Shown here piece after piece: positions 24,671-37,645 of a stretch of DNA of 64,000 nt. Where the stretch lies: contig NC_061072.1 in the NCBI RefSeq assembly GCF_021917145.1, forward strand, positions 11,863,707 to 11,927,706, given 5' to 3'. The stretch is from Hypomesus transpacificus (lineage: Eukaryota > Chordata > Actinopteri > Osmeriformes > Osmeridae). Position numbers and translations under genes: made by a program. Positions within the stretch are counted from its first letter, which is position 1; every line of letters begins with the position of its first letter. The notes below the pieces were generated by a model. That model was not told the DNA's origin. It saw only the letters and a program-made list of their open reading frames with translations, and did no database searches.

Positions 24671-27600
24671 GGACTGAGAGGAGAAGGAGGGAGAAGCGAC
24701 TAATCCATATTTAATTTGTTGTTGCAGAGCTGGCCAGGGAAATGGATTTCTCTGTGGATGAGATCAATCACATTCGGGTGGAAAATCCCAACTCTCTGAC
24801 AGCTCAGAGCTTCATGCTTTTAAAGAAATGGGTTAGCCGAGACGGTAAAAATGCCACAAGTAGGTATCCTCTAACCCTCCCATTAGACATAATCATACAG
24901 CCTTCAGTATTGTCCCTTAATGAAAATAGAGAACAAAACTACACAATTGTAATTAATCCATTTGTTCACAGCAGCATTCCATACAGACAAAACATTTAGA
25001 GTATTGCGTGATAATGTTTGTGTTCACAGTTTTCCTCTCCCTTTCTTCTTCTTCGTAGCGGATGCCTTAACCGCAGTGCTGACAAAGATCAATCGTCTGG
25101 ATATTGTGACATTGCTGGAAGGGCCAATATTTGACTATGGTAACATTTCAGGCACACGGTGTTTTGCAGATGATAACGCAGTATTCCTGGATCAGTCTGA
25201 TGGTAAAGTGTAGCCCCATATAGCTGACCTCTGTCTATCTCTTTACTTCTCTTTCTCATTTAAACATACTACTGTTTACAAATACAGAACCTACTCAACG
25301 AATTGTTCAGTAGCACCTGTTAGTCAATCTGGAAATATGATTCAATTGGTGATGGTAACACAGCCCCTGGAACTTCTAGGCTTAATCAAAGTCACCATGT
25401 GATTGGCCAGGGGCGTTTATTTGAGTATAACTGCAGTTTTTGTGACTGTATTCATGTGTAGAGTATACAAGGCATGGTGCTTCAGCAATGCTAATCTTGC
25501 TTGAATCAAAACTCTAGCCCATCTGAAACAATTACATTATTTTGATTCAAATACAAACATCTTTCTTATTTCAGATGGGTTAAAGATGTGGTTTCTGATT
25601 TGGTTCCATAATAGTTATGTTCATGTGTATACAGCAGCTTTTATTTATTTATATAAATTGATGATTAAATCCCTTTCACAGTTGACACATGACAACATAA
25701 TTACTATAACCAATATGTTATAATAGCATGTTTGCTGTTGGCAGAATGGCTTAATATTCTCTCTTAAAATAAAGTTTACATAAGCAAGCCACTAACATTC
25801 AGATAGCTTAAATATATGTTCAGCTATCACTGACATTCACGACAGTCAACCCCAGTGACAGCCATGTCAGTGATAGCCAATCACATATTGGGCTGTGTTA
25901 TGCTTTCGATAGCATGGCTGGCTTTGAATAACTATCTGCTTGTCTTACTGCTGTATGTTCGGCCTGCTTTAGCCTGGTGCACCTCTGAATCCTCTGAGTC
26001 CTCCTGCAGTAAATGGCTCAGCAGTCTCTTCTGTCTTCAGTGCTGTAGCTAGCTCCTCTTTATGTTGTAACTAGCACTGCAGCTAGCTTCTTCTGCTACC
26101 ACCAGACCTCCTGGCTTTTTCTCACACTCCCCTTCCTAACAAGTTATCTGGCAAATTGCTACAACCACAATAACCAGCTAACTTTGACCTGGCTAACAAT
26201 GCTCTGGCTCTCGCCTGGCCTTTGGCTCCAGCTTTCTCCATTAAGCATTCCATCCTCAACCTAATTACATAGTTGTGTGTGTTTTCATTGCTAACCATAT
26301 AATGCCATCTATATCATTCTGTTTCAGACCTCCTTATATTTACCTTCTCGTCGAAATCTTGTCTGTTTAATACTCATTGTTTTTCTCTTTTCTGTCTTCC
26401 TCCACCTGTGGTAAACGTTAATCCCAAAGTATCCTCCTTAGATCCGGATCTGGCCCCTTCCTCTCCTCCCCCTCTATTCCCTGCTGGCTTCCCCCCTCAC
26501 TTCTATCCCAACCCCTCTGTTCCTGAACTGTAAATCTAGATCCCTATTGCATCACTGCTCTGCTCGAAAAAACCTACATAGAGATAATGCTTTCTTAGAC
26601 AATTATTTGATAAATGAATTGATCCGGCATTCCAACATTGGTTTTAAACTTGAGCTCCCTAATTTAATGTTGCTTGTGGGGCTGAGGCTGAAAGCTTTGG
26701 GACCTGCCTGCCCTGCATCTTTAAGTGCCGGATATCAAACTAGCTGTTTCTATGGCTGTTTCATTTCTTAGAACTGTTTGCACTTTCCAGAGTTTCATTT
26801 TGCACAATGTCAAGTCTTCATTATCTCTCCAACCCGGACATGATCAGTTGTTCCTGTGTTTTCCTGTGGCCAAGCCCACATTTCCACAATTGTGTGTGCT
26901 TGTTTGTGTGTGTTTGTGTCACAGCCAGCTCCATCTCAGCCACCACACCTGTATGTGACCCTCTATCCAGGTTACCACAACATAGAGCTGGAGTTGCAGA
27001 CCCCCACAGAGCTGAGCTATGAGCCCCCCACCCCGCTTCGCCACCATGACTTCTTTAAGCAGGATAGCCTAGACTCCCCAACCACAACCCCAGCTAGACC
27101 CAGTGACCTCACCCTAAACCAGACCACCAGCGACCCCCCGGCCCAAGGCCCCTGTGCCCAACCCCCCACTGTGGTGGAGGAGGACACCTCCCTAGACAAC
27201 AGAAGGGACCTGGGGTCCTGGGGGCCTGAGGCATCCACTGGAGAGGATACAGGGGTGAGCCGTGAGTCTGTGGTGTGTGACGAGCCCCGGGATAGTGAGG
27301 AAGCAAGTAGGGCTCCGGAGCAGGCTGCCCAGGCAGAGCCCTCCCCTCAGGGCCAGGGTGAGGAGATTGAGAAGGAGATAAAGGACCAGGGTCTGCCTGT
27401 AGGGGGGCCCTCCCTGTCCTCTGGCCCAGCCCCAGACACCTCTGACTGGAAGGAAAATGCAGAGGAGGCTGGGCAGTCTGGTTCTATGCTGGTGGTGGTG
27501 GAGGAGGAGGAGGAGGAGATGACCCAGGAGAGACTGCTGTCCCTACTGGAAGAAATCAAGCTGGAAGAGGGCTCAGAGGAAGAGGAGATGACGGAGGAGA

Positions 27601-30272
27601 GGCTGAACGCCATCCTTGCCCAGGTGCAGCAGGCAGAAAAAGACATGTGTTCAATTCCAGGTTGGCGCAGTGATGCATCCAGTAACAACATGGAAACACC
27701 CACCCCAGGAAGGACGCCGGGGGCTGAGGGCCCCGAGAGGAGGTAGGAAGCAAGGCTGGAGTCAGAGTTGTATGTGTGCATGCGTTTGTATGTGTCTGTA
27801 TATGAATGTATACAACACAGATCTTTCTCTGGCTTCCAAACACACTGACAGCAGTCCTCTCCTCCTGTCTACCCATCTGCTCCTCACTCCCCAGCCCTGA
27901 CAGCACCAAGGAGACCCACAGGTCATCTGACCAGGGCCTTCCGGCGAAGCAGAATGGAGAACGTGTGGCCCCATCCTCCCAGTCACCTCCAGAAGCAGAG
28001 GAGGCAGCCAGCGTGGGGAAAGACCAGACCCGAGCCCCGGGGAAAGCCCAACCCAAGGGCCAAAAAGAGGAGGAGAGCAGGGCAGGAGCCCTGGAGGACA
28101 GCAGCACAGCAGGACCAAGTAGCAGCAGCAAACAGGAAGGAGAGGCTGCAGCTGGGTCCCAGCACAAAGTCCAGGTACTGTACACGTTTATGGTTTCCCA
28201 TCTTGTATGAAGTTTAACATTTCGTGGCTAAAGAGTAATGAAACCGACCATCTTTAAATGATCTCCAGAATTATTGTCACAGCAGATGAATGTCAACATG
28301 AATTAACCAGTGAAACTTTGCAGACCGACACTCTCACCCAGTCCTTCAGTGGGCATGCACGCACAATGAGAATAAACAGTGTAAAGTACTGTGGTGGCCA
28401 GATTTTGTGTCGTCTATATAATAAGGGTGTAAGTGATGATGAGGCTATGCTGGGGTGACTCCAGCAGGGTGCTCGTAGAACTATCGAGTCCAGCTCAGAT
28501 GAGGAAACCACCGTCACCACCAAGGTGTATCGCAGACGGGTCATTCTCAAGGTATCTGCCCGCCACACATGGTACCGCGATGGTTGATGTGTGTGGCTGT
28601 GCTGAAACAAGTGGCCCTGTGCTGTTAGTGTTACTGTACTACAGGTCGGAATAAGGAATGGGTGTGTGTTTGTAGATATGTGTTGTGCGTACTGTGCGTG
28701 TGTGGCTTTTCTTTTACAGAATCTTGAACCCGACTTCTGGCACACTCACCTATGCTGCTTGAACAATGCCATTAGCACTGGCTTACTAGCTTCCTCCAGA
28801 ATTGCCAGATTTGAAGAATTGTGTGATCTACAGTTCACTGTTGTAGAATTGGTTCTAGAATTGTCTTGTTTTAAGACCAATTCTAGTGGAAGCATCTGTG
28901 TGATATTATTGAATGGGAAACACCACGTGTTGTAGACATGCTTTATGACACCCATTCACTAACAGTTTTGCTGTGATCTGATCGCAGAGCTATTGCATTT
29001 CATTGTTTTTGACCTGTCTACAATGGGTTCTCTTTATGCTTGGATGTATTCATGTTTTGACGTTTTGCTTCTGCAGACTTGTTTTTTTTCAGCTATCACC
29101 ACAGAATATGCACTGTAACAAACTCAAATGGACATGCAGCTATACTGCAGCTCAGAGGTGTTGTGTGTTCTTCGTCCATAAAAAATGGTGGTGCTTCATG
29201 TGGTGGCCAAACAAAGCTGTTGCTTTGGACAGTTCACTCTTCATTCATCATTATTATTCATTGTTAAATCCTTTACCCCTCCATCCACCCCAATCCCTCC
29301 CACAACCCCAGGGAGAGCAGGCCAGAAACACTCCTGTTGAGTCTGTGACGGAGGAGCAATTCACTGACGAGGACGGAAACATTGTCACCAGAAAAGTAAC
29401 CATCTTCACCAACCACCCCCACCTCCCTGCATATCCCCTGTAATCTGTGCCTCCTCTACCTCCTCATACCCCCCAAGCTGACCCCACCTCCACCCATCTC
29501 CTCCTACAGGTGATCAGGAAGGTAGTGCGCCGTGTGGGCGCGGCCTCAGAGGAAGACAAAGGTGCAGCTGAAAGAGCAGGAGCTACAGGAGGAGGAGGAG
29601 GAGGAGGAGGAGGAGGGAAGGGCAGGAAAAGGAGCAAGCGCTCCCGGGGCAGTCAAAAGGCTGAGAAACAGGAAGAGGAGGAGTCAAAGAGCTCCAAGGG
29701 TTCCACTGAGGCCCAGAAGGGAAAAACTGAGGTTGGCACAACTGGCTCTAGACCAGGATGATGGACTACAATCCAATAAACACTCTAGCATACTATACAG
29801 ATCATGTGGCCAGTCCTGCTGTTTCACATACCTGGAACCAATAAGAAGTCAACTAAACTTAGTTGCATAATCTGTCCTATACACACTTTGTATGCTAGTT
29901 TGGATATTGGATGTTGTCTGTGTAGTGTGTGGAGTGCAGTGGGATGAGGACAGACCAAACTCATCTGGTCACAAAGGCCAAATCTGCAACGGTCTTCAGT
30001 TTGCTCTGGCTCTATTAGCATGTTTCCATCTGAAAATTAACCCCCTTCTTTAACAATTTCTCTCTTTTAGCATGTCATCTTTATAGAAACCAACATAGAT
30101 GATCTTCCAGAATGACATTTTTTCTCTCTGCTGCGTGTGAGATTTGTCTGGCCTGAGGGTGTAAATTCAGACCTTCCTGTACCTAAAGTCTCGTTCTGTC
30201 TGTCTGTCTCTCCCTCGGCAGTCTGGAGAAGGAGCAAAGGGGAAACAGGGGAAGAAAAAGTCTCAATCGTAA
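15..30272 (+). CDS. ank3: ankyrin-3 (ankyrin-G), 5'-truncated gene span
   Basis: Ankyrin-G is the membrane adaptor that links ion channels and cell-adhesion proteins to beta-spectrin at axon initial segments, nodes and lateral membranes. The window begins 14 bases before the exon ending the ankyrin-repeat domain; upstream exons lie outside. Phase-consistent exons: 15-110, 331-403, 563-622, 3708-3831, 6720-6822, 7698-7804, 9159-9383, (9840-9938 cassette), 11019-11173, 11335-11546, 11763-11970, 12162-12258, 12454-12682, 12909-13034, 13410-13532, (14016-14042 microexon), 14631-14712, 15878 to ~23140 (giant), 24264-24338, 24728-24859, 25059-25202, 26971-27742, 27895-28174, 28468-28551, 29312-29395, 29510-29731, 30222-30272 (TAA). 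Ankyrin-G is chosen over ankyrin-B or -R because of the close match of the giant exon and because ccdc6 lies next to it. Whether this is the a or b teleost duplicate cannot be told. Confidence 0.96.
1034..1071 (+). repeat. G-quadruplex-capable GGGGCGGGT repeat
   Basis: Closely spaced G4/G3 runs (ggggcgggtggggcgggtgg, then ggcaggcaggcggggggg) in an ank3 intron on the sense strand. It also contains GC-box (GGGCGG) words. Function is unknown. Confidence 0.6.
2678..2815. repeat. (CA)n followed by (GA)n microsatellite
   Basis: About eight CA units followed by roughly 120 nt of interrupted GA/GAGAA/GATA purine-rich repeats, in an ank3 intron. Confidence 0.9.
3708..7804 (+). CDS. ank3: ank3 exons: linker before the ZU5 domains
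   Basis: Exons 3708-3831 ([17 protein letters not shown] followed by the ARSQR junction), 6720-6822 ([17 protein letters not shown] and [13 protein letters not shown]) and 7698-7804 ([20 protein letters not shown], then [16 protein letters not shown]). This Ser/Arg-rich stretch joins the ankyrin repeats to the spectrin-binding module and is a known splice-variable, phosphorylatable region of ankyrins. Phases are 1 to 2, 2 to 0 and 0 to 2. An extra in-frame 45-nt candidate exon (7114-7158) lies between the last two. Confidence 0.93.
4489..4555. repeat. (TG)n microsatellite, interrupted
   Basis: TGTG/TGCG repeats with one interruption (acattat) in an ank3 intron. Confidence 0.92.
5874..5902. 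repeat. poly-G run of 29
   Basis: Twenty-nine consecutive G immediately before the SINE head. It is a mononucleotide run whose length may be unreliable in sequencing. Confidence 0.9.
5903..6076 (+). mobile_element. tRNA-derived SINE, copy 1
   Basis: The 5' head has an A-box-like TGGCTGAGCGGTT (5908-5920) and a B-box-like GGTTTGATTCC (5952-5962). A unique body follows (gacgttgtgtccttggg, gggggaatgtccctgtactt) and a tail (gtcgctctggataagagc, gactaaatgta). This is a Pol III-type teleost SINE. It sits directly after a run of 29 G and lies in an ank3 intron in sense orientation. Confidence 0.88.
7114..7158 (+). CDS. ank3: ank3 candidate 45-nt cassette exon
   Basis: Between constitutive exons 6720-6822 and 7698-7804 there is a segment bounded by an acceptor (tgcttcag) and a donor (gtagac). 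It is exactly 45 nt, starts and ends in phase 0 like its neighbours, and reads [15 protein letters not shown] without a stop. Inclusion would insert 15 residues in the linker before the ZU5 tandem. I do not recall this peptide in mammalian ankyrin-G, and the flanking exons join perfectly without it, so it is either an alternative exon or chance. Confidence 0.45.
7805..9158 (+). other. ank3: ank3 intron (1.35 kb)
   Basis: I see no exon, repeat or notable motif, apart from short polypyrimidine stretches before the acceptor. Confidence 0.6.
9159..9383 (+). CDS. ank3: ank3 exon: first ZU5 domain with DAR spectrin-binding motif
   Basis: This 225-nt exon enters in phase 2 and leaves in phase 2. 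It encodes the start of the first ZU5 domain: [20 protein letters not shown], then the basic strand [20 protein letters not shown] and a Pro/Gly loop ending GPAGAQFLG. The Asp-Ala-Arg triplet at 9181-9189 is the DAR motif whose mutation abolishes beta-spectrin binding in ankyrins, so spectrin binding should be intact. The exon is followed by a duplicated variant of its own 3' portion (9840-9938). Confidence 0.95.
9840..9938 (+). CDS. ank3: ank3 alternative 99-nt ZU5 cassette exon
   Basis: Bounded by acceptor ccaccctag and donor gtagga, in-frame (phase 2 to phase 2), 99 nt. It reads [20 protein letters not shown] followed by [13 protein letters not shown]. It is visibly a divergent copy of the end of the preceding exon ([18 protein letters not shown] against [18 protein letters not shown]). 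It matches the optional segment beginning KLHLP that I recall in ankyrin-B between FLG and PVIVEIPHF. It can be skipped or included without disturbing frame, extending a loop of the first ZU5 domain by 33 residues. Confidence 0.8.
9939..11018 (+). other. ank3: ank3 intron (1.1 kb) after the cassette exon
   Basis: No exon or repeat was recognised. Confidence 0.6.
11019..11970 (+). CDS. ank3: ank3 exons: end of ZU5-N and the ZU5-C domain
   Basis: Three exons. Exon 11019-11173 encodes [19 protein letters not shown] through LLNGMDE, finishing ZU5-N. Exon 11335-11546 encodes [20 protein letters not shown] and [17 protein letters not shown]. Exon 11763-11970 encodes [29 protein letters not shown] and LRLLCSIT. 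Phases are 2 to 1, 1 to 0 and 0 to 1. Together they complete the ZU5 tandem that packs against the UPA domain. An 86-nt (TC)n array sits about 80 nt upstream of the third exon. Confidence 0.95.
11596..11681. repeat. (TC)n array of about 43 units
   Basis: An essentially pure CT dinucleotide array inside a 216-nt ank3 intron, ending about 80 nt before the next acceptor. Its open frames (poly-Ser/Leu and poly-Arg/Glu) are artefacts. Confidence 0.96.
12162..13532 (+). CDS. ank3: ank3 exons: UPA domain
   Basis: Exons 12162-12258 ([20 protein letters not shown]), 12454-12682 ([58 protein letters not shown]), 12909-13034 ([20 protein letters not shown] and [11 protein letters not shown]) and 13410-13532 ([19 protein letters not shown] through [13 protein letters not shown]). 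They encode the UPA domain, which completes the ZU5-ZU5-UPA supermodule. Phases join without error (1 to 2, 2 to 0, 0, 0). A SINE with target-site duplications lies 29 nt after the donor of the third exon. Confidence 0.95.
13064..13245 (+). mobile_element. tRNA-derived SINE, copy 2, with target-site duplication
   Basis: The same family as the element at 5903: atggctgagcggt head, gacgttgtgtccttgggcaag body, gtcgctctggataagagcgt tail. It is flanked by a perfect 7-bp direct repeat TTAATTG (13057-13063 and 13246-13252), read as the target-site duplication. The B box is degraded. It lies 29 nt downstream of an ank3 donor site. Confidence 0.9.
13533..14630 (+). other. ank3: ank3 introns flanking the 27-nt microexon
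   Basis: Apart from the microexon at 14016-14042, this holds T-rich sequence with no recognised element. Confidence 0.6.
14016..14712 (+). CDS. ank3: ank3 exons: 27-nt microexon and pre-giant linker exon
   Basis: The first piece, 14016-14042 (acceptor accag, donor gtaatt), is only nine codons, EMESDPEEE, phase 0 to 0. Acidic inserts of this kind follow the UPA domain in ankyrin-B and in some ankyrin-G isoforms, so it is most likely an optional microexon. The second, 14631-14712, encodes [20 protein letters not shown] and YLAEPAM, leaving in phase 1. From there splicing can go to the giant exon (15878) for large neuronal isoforms or directly to 24264 for the short isoforms. Confidence 0.85.
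14713..15877 (+). other. ank3: ank3 intron before the giant exon
   Basis: No exon or repeat was recognised. The last 130 nt before the acceptor are T-rich (polypyrimidine tract), but the final 20 nt (atgttctgaagaagcag) are a weak acceptor context. That may fit regulated inclusion of the giant exon. Confidence 0.6.
15878..23140 (+). CDS. ank3: ank3 giant exon (neuronal 270/480-kDa-type insert)
   Basis: One open frame of about 7.3 kb. It starts at acceptor gaagcag (phase 1, [10 protein letters not shown]), well before its first Met at 16000. It is Ser/Thr-rich and disordered, as in giant ankyrin-G. Visible conserved blocks include [91 protein letters not shown] and [26 protein letters not shown] at 17329-17346 matches the GABARAP-binding site, and SxIP/SxLP end-binding-type motifs occur at 19477, 19948, 20029, 22501 and 22636. 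The 3' border is uncertain: phase-1 donors are A|gtcagg (after 23140) and A|gtttgt (after 23188). Without splicing the frame ends at TAA 23194-23196. Its protein organises axon initial segments and nodes. Confidence 0.95.
23197..24263 (+). other. ank3: ank3 intron after the giant exon
   Basis: No exon was recognised. An (ACT)n trinucleotide run lies at 23903-23924. The remainder is AT-rich. Confidence 0.6.
24264..25202 (+). CDS. ank3: ank3 exons: death domain
   Basis: Exons 24264-24338 ([24 protein letters not shown]), 24728-24859 ([40 protein letters not shown]) and 25059-25202 ([39 protein letters not shown]). All junctions are phase 1. This is the ankyrin death domain, a six-helix fold preceding the C-terminal regulatory region, and it is nearly identical to mammalian ankyrin-G. 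A tempting donor at 25140 (Ggtaac) is not needed, because the frame continues through GNISGTR as in the mammalian protein. A (GT)n microsatellite lies in the preceding intron at about 24641-24668. Confidence 0.95.
24641..24668. repeat. (GT)14 microsatellite
   Basis: A pure GT run in the ank3 intron preceding the death-domain exon 24728-24859. Confidence 0.9.
25203..26970 (+). other. ank3: ank3 intron between the death domain and the tail
   Basis: No conserved exon was recognised. It includes a 206-nt open stretch after an acceptor at 26327 (ctgtttcag) that is in phase with the upstream exon and ends at TAA 26531-26533, a possible alternative terminal exon (see findings). Confidence 0.5.
26971..27742 (+). 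CDS. ank3: ank3 exon: C-terminal regulatory region (772 nt)
   Basis: Acceptor ctatccag, phase 1 in, phase 2 out at donor gtagga. It opens [20 protein letters not shown], clearly related to the mammalian tail starting YPSLQVELETP, then [16 protein letters not shown]. The remainder is Pro/Ser/Glu-rich and poorly conserved, with an acidic heptad-like end ([36 protein letters not shown]). This region is unstructured and modulates spectrin and partner binding in ankyrins. The open frame extends left of the acceptor to an ATG at 26856, but that part is intron. Confidence 0.9.
27895..30272 (+). CDS. ank3: ank3 exons: C-terminal tail with ANK1/ANK2-like module and stop
   Basis: Exons 27895-28174 ([12 protein letters not shown] to HKVQ), 28468-28551 ([28 protein letters not shown]), 29312-29395 ([27 protein letters not shown]), 29510-29731 ([18 protein letters not shown], a run of ten Gly from GGA codons, then Lys/Ser-rich) and 30222-30272 ([19 protein letters not shown] at 30270-30272). 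The VTEEQFTDE...IRKVVR block is the hallmark C-terminal element of ankyrin-1 and -2. The donor after 29731 (gttggc) is weak. If it is not used the frame ends at TGA 29759-29761, giving an alternative C-terminus. Confidence 0.82.
28552..29311 (+). other. ank3: ank3 intron (760 nt)
   Basis: No exon was recognised. A small inverted repeat (agaattggttct with agaccaattct) lies at about 28847-28887. Confidence 0.5.
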
Positions 30273-32130
30273 CAGTGGTGTGCTCAACCTGGTATGTACT
30301 GTGTACTGTAGACCTGTGTGTGAGGACATCAGCCATGTTGTGAGCCAAATACCTTTTTACCCTGCTGCTTTAACCCTTTAGTGGTTAACCATGAATTCTA
30401 GAGGCTTTTGTAAAAATGTGCTTTGGCTAAGTCTTTTTTAAGCATAGTGCAGACACAGCCAAACAGTTCTTAGACAAAACACAGGAGACATTCAGATCTT
30501 TTGTGTTTTTGCTATTCCCCTGAGGCTCACCCTGTTCATCACTTATAGTCCAGAGAGGCTAGCAGCTTTGTTTACTTGATTTATCTGGCAAAGTCCAGTT
30601 ATTTACTTTTTCCGTCAACACCTGTAATAGACGTATTAAGTGAAGTCAATCTAATTTGGTTTCTTGGTGTGCATTTTGATTTACAGATTTGTTTATGTTT
30701 CCTAATTTGCATAATCCTCGGTGGGAAAATGACTGGAACCTCAGAAGCGGGAGAAATCAGCCAATCAGAACGTGTGCCTGCTGCTTTCACATTAACGCAT
30801 GGTTTTCAGCAAGATGACTTCATTTGATTTCGCATGAGCATGACATACACACTTCTTCTGTCAACAACTTTGGGGGCGACTAGCCTGTGACCTTCGACAT
30901 ATGACCTACAGAAGAACGGTGGTGTCCACTTCCTCATTATTGACCAATGAGAGGAGAGTCTTCAGCATGAAAAGATGTGATGAAAGGTGGCACAAAAGGA
31001 AATGTGATTGACAGGTGCAGAGGGACACTTCTGAGGCACCTCCTAGTCTGCCGCCTTACCCATCTCTGCCCCCACAAACCACCACATGGGGCTGTACAAC
31101 GTGGCTTCGCTTTTTAATGGATACATTGGGTGATTCTGTTGTATATAAATGACACTGTACAAATCAAATTAAAAAATGAATACGTAGCTCACAGATTATG
31201 TTTATGCACTGGTAGGATGGCTTGGTGATAAAGAAGTGCATTTGAGAATGAAATGCCAATAATGGCTCACTCCACCTTTATAGAAACGCTTGGGTGTGAC
31301 TTCACATGTTCTTGGGAGCACAGGTGATGGAGGCACGATTTAAATCGACAAGGAGGACATTTTTGTCCGATCGTCTTGAGATTATCTGACTGTAGAAAAT
31401 CAGCTGATGTGAATACTCAGTCTGTCATCTTCCGAGTACTGATATTTTGATGCATGTGATTCACCTAATTTTAGTTATCTTTTCATTTTTTCTTTTCTAT
31501 TTTGCAAACACTGTATTATGAATTAGCAAAGGGTTGTTGGTACTTCCTCTGTCTGTGTACGTTCATGGCGCTAGACCAGTACGTCACTACACTACGACTG
31601 TTTTTATTCAAACACATGAACACCCCCCCTCCTGGGGTCATGGGAGTAATAGAAGAGACCCGCTCCATAGCAAACGTGACAAACATGACAAAGAACTCAC
31701 TTCCTTCAGTACAGTTTAATGGCCACTACTATTACAGGCTTGGAGACCCATGACAACAATTATCTGAATGTATATGTAGACTGGTACATTGTGAACTTTA
31801 ATAAACTGTCATCCTGTGTATTGGCGATAAGATGTAGAAGTCTTTCTGCCAGTGGCAAAAGACTGCCAATTCTTTGTAATCATTCTAGCAGTGTAATATT
31901 AGGGAGTGAAGATACCGTGCTTTGAAGGGGTCTTTTTATTTGAGGGGGATTGTTTGTTTGGTGACATCATTTTCTTTGCTTTGTTTTGTTTTCATATAAG
32001 ACCACCTACAAACATCTATTGATGATAGATCTGGTATCATTACTGTATGAACAAACCAACATAGCCCACACTGGATGAACCGATTCATTATTTAAAACTG
32101 ACAAATAAATTGTGTTTAAACTGAAAAGGT
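30273..32130 (+). other. ank3: ank3 3' UTR (inferred)
   Basis: No coding exon is seen after the TAA. The stretch is AT-rich and featureless. It holds canonical AATAAA at 31800-31805 and 32104-32109, the latter followed about 20 nt later by GT-rich sequence (ggtgtggccatgtgtc), a typical cleavage context. The 3' UTR is therefore placed to about 32130, roughly 460 nt before the ccdc6 start codon. Confidence 0.6.
32104..32109 (+). terminator. ank3: ank3 polyadenylation signal (candidate)
   Basis: AATAAA with a GT-rich downstream element about 20-30 nt away. It is the last such signal before the next gene. A proximal alternative is AATAAA at 31800-31805. Confidence 0.55.
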
Positions 32131-32590
32131 GTGGCCATGTGTCATTTCGTTCCTGTCAATACATTTTCATTCATTTTATTTATTGTTTAATTTCCATATA
32201 GTTAGGTTGCTGATCGTTCTATAAAAACTTGTATTCAGTAGATAAAGTCATTGTCTCAAATGAAGTGGCTCCAGAAGAGAGTGCATTCCCCAATAGTATC
32301 ACAAGGTGTCGCTCTTTGCAAGTCCTTATCGAGCTGTCTGCGTAGTGAAACATGAATCACGTTGCTGTTATCAAGGTTGCCAGAATTGGAGAAACATCAT
32401 GACTAGGCTCAATCTGAACTGCAACTTGCATGGGCTTGTTAGTAATAGACTCCGCGTATGTATCTGATGTTTTATTAAAATATTTAAGATCGAATAAGTA
32501 CGATAGGCCCATACAAAAACAACCTAACCTCAAGTTTGAAAGCATCTCAATAGGGTAGTATTTCTAAACCTGGCATCCCCACAGGTAATC

Positions 32591-37645
<5,055 letters not shown>

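Noticed and set aside
25140..25148. Intron donor (Ggtaac) inside exon 25059-25202
   Set aside because: The frame continues [13 protein letters not shown] exactly as in mammalian ankyrin-G, so no intron is needed.
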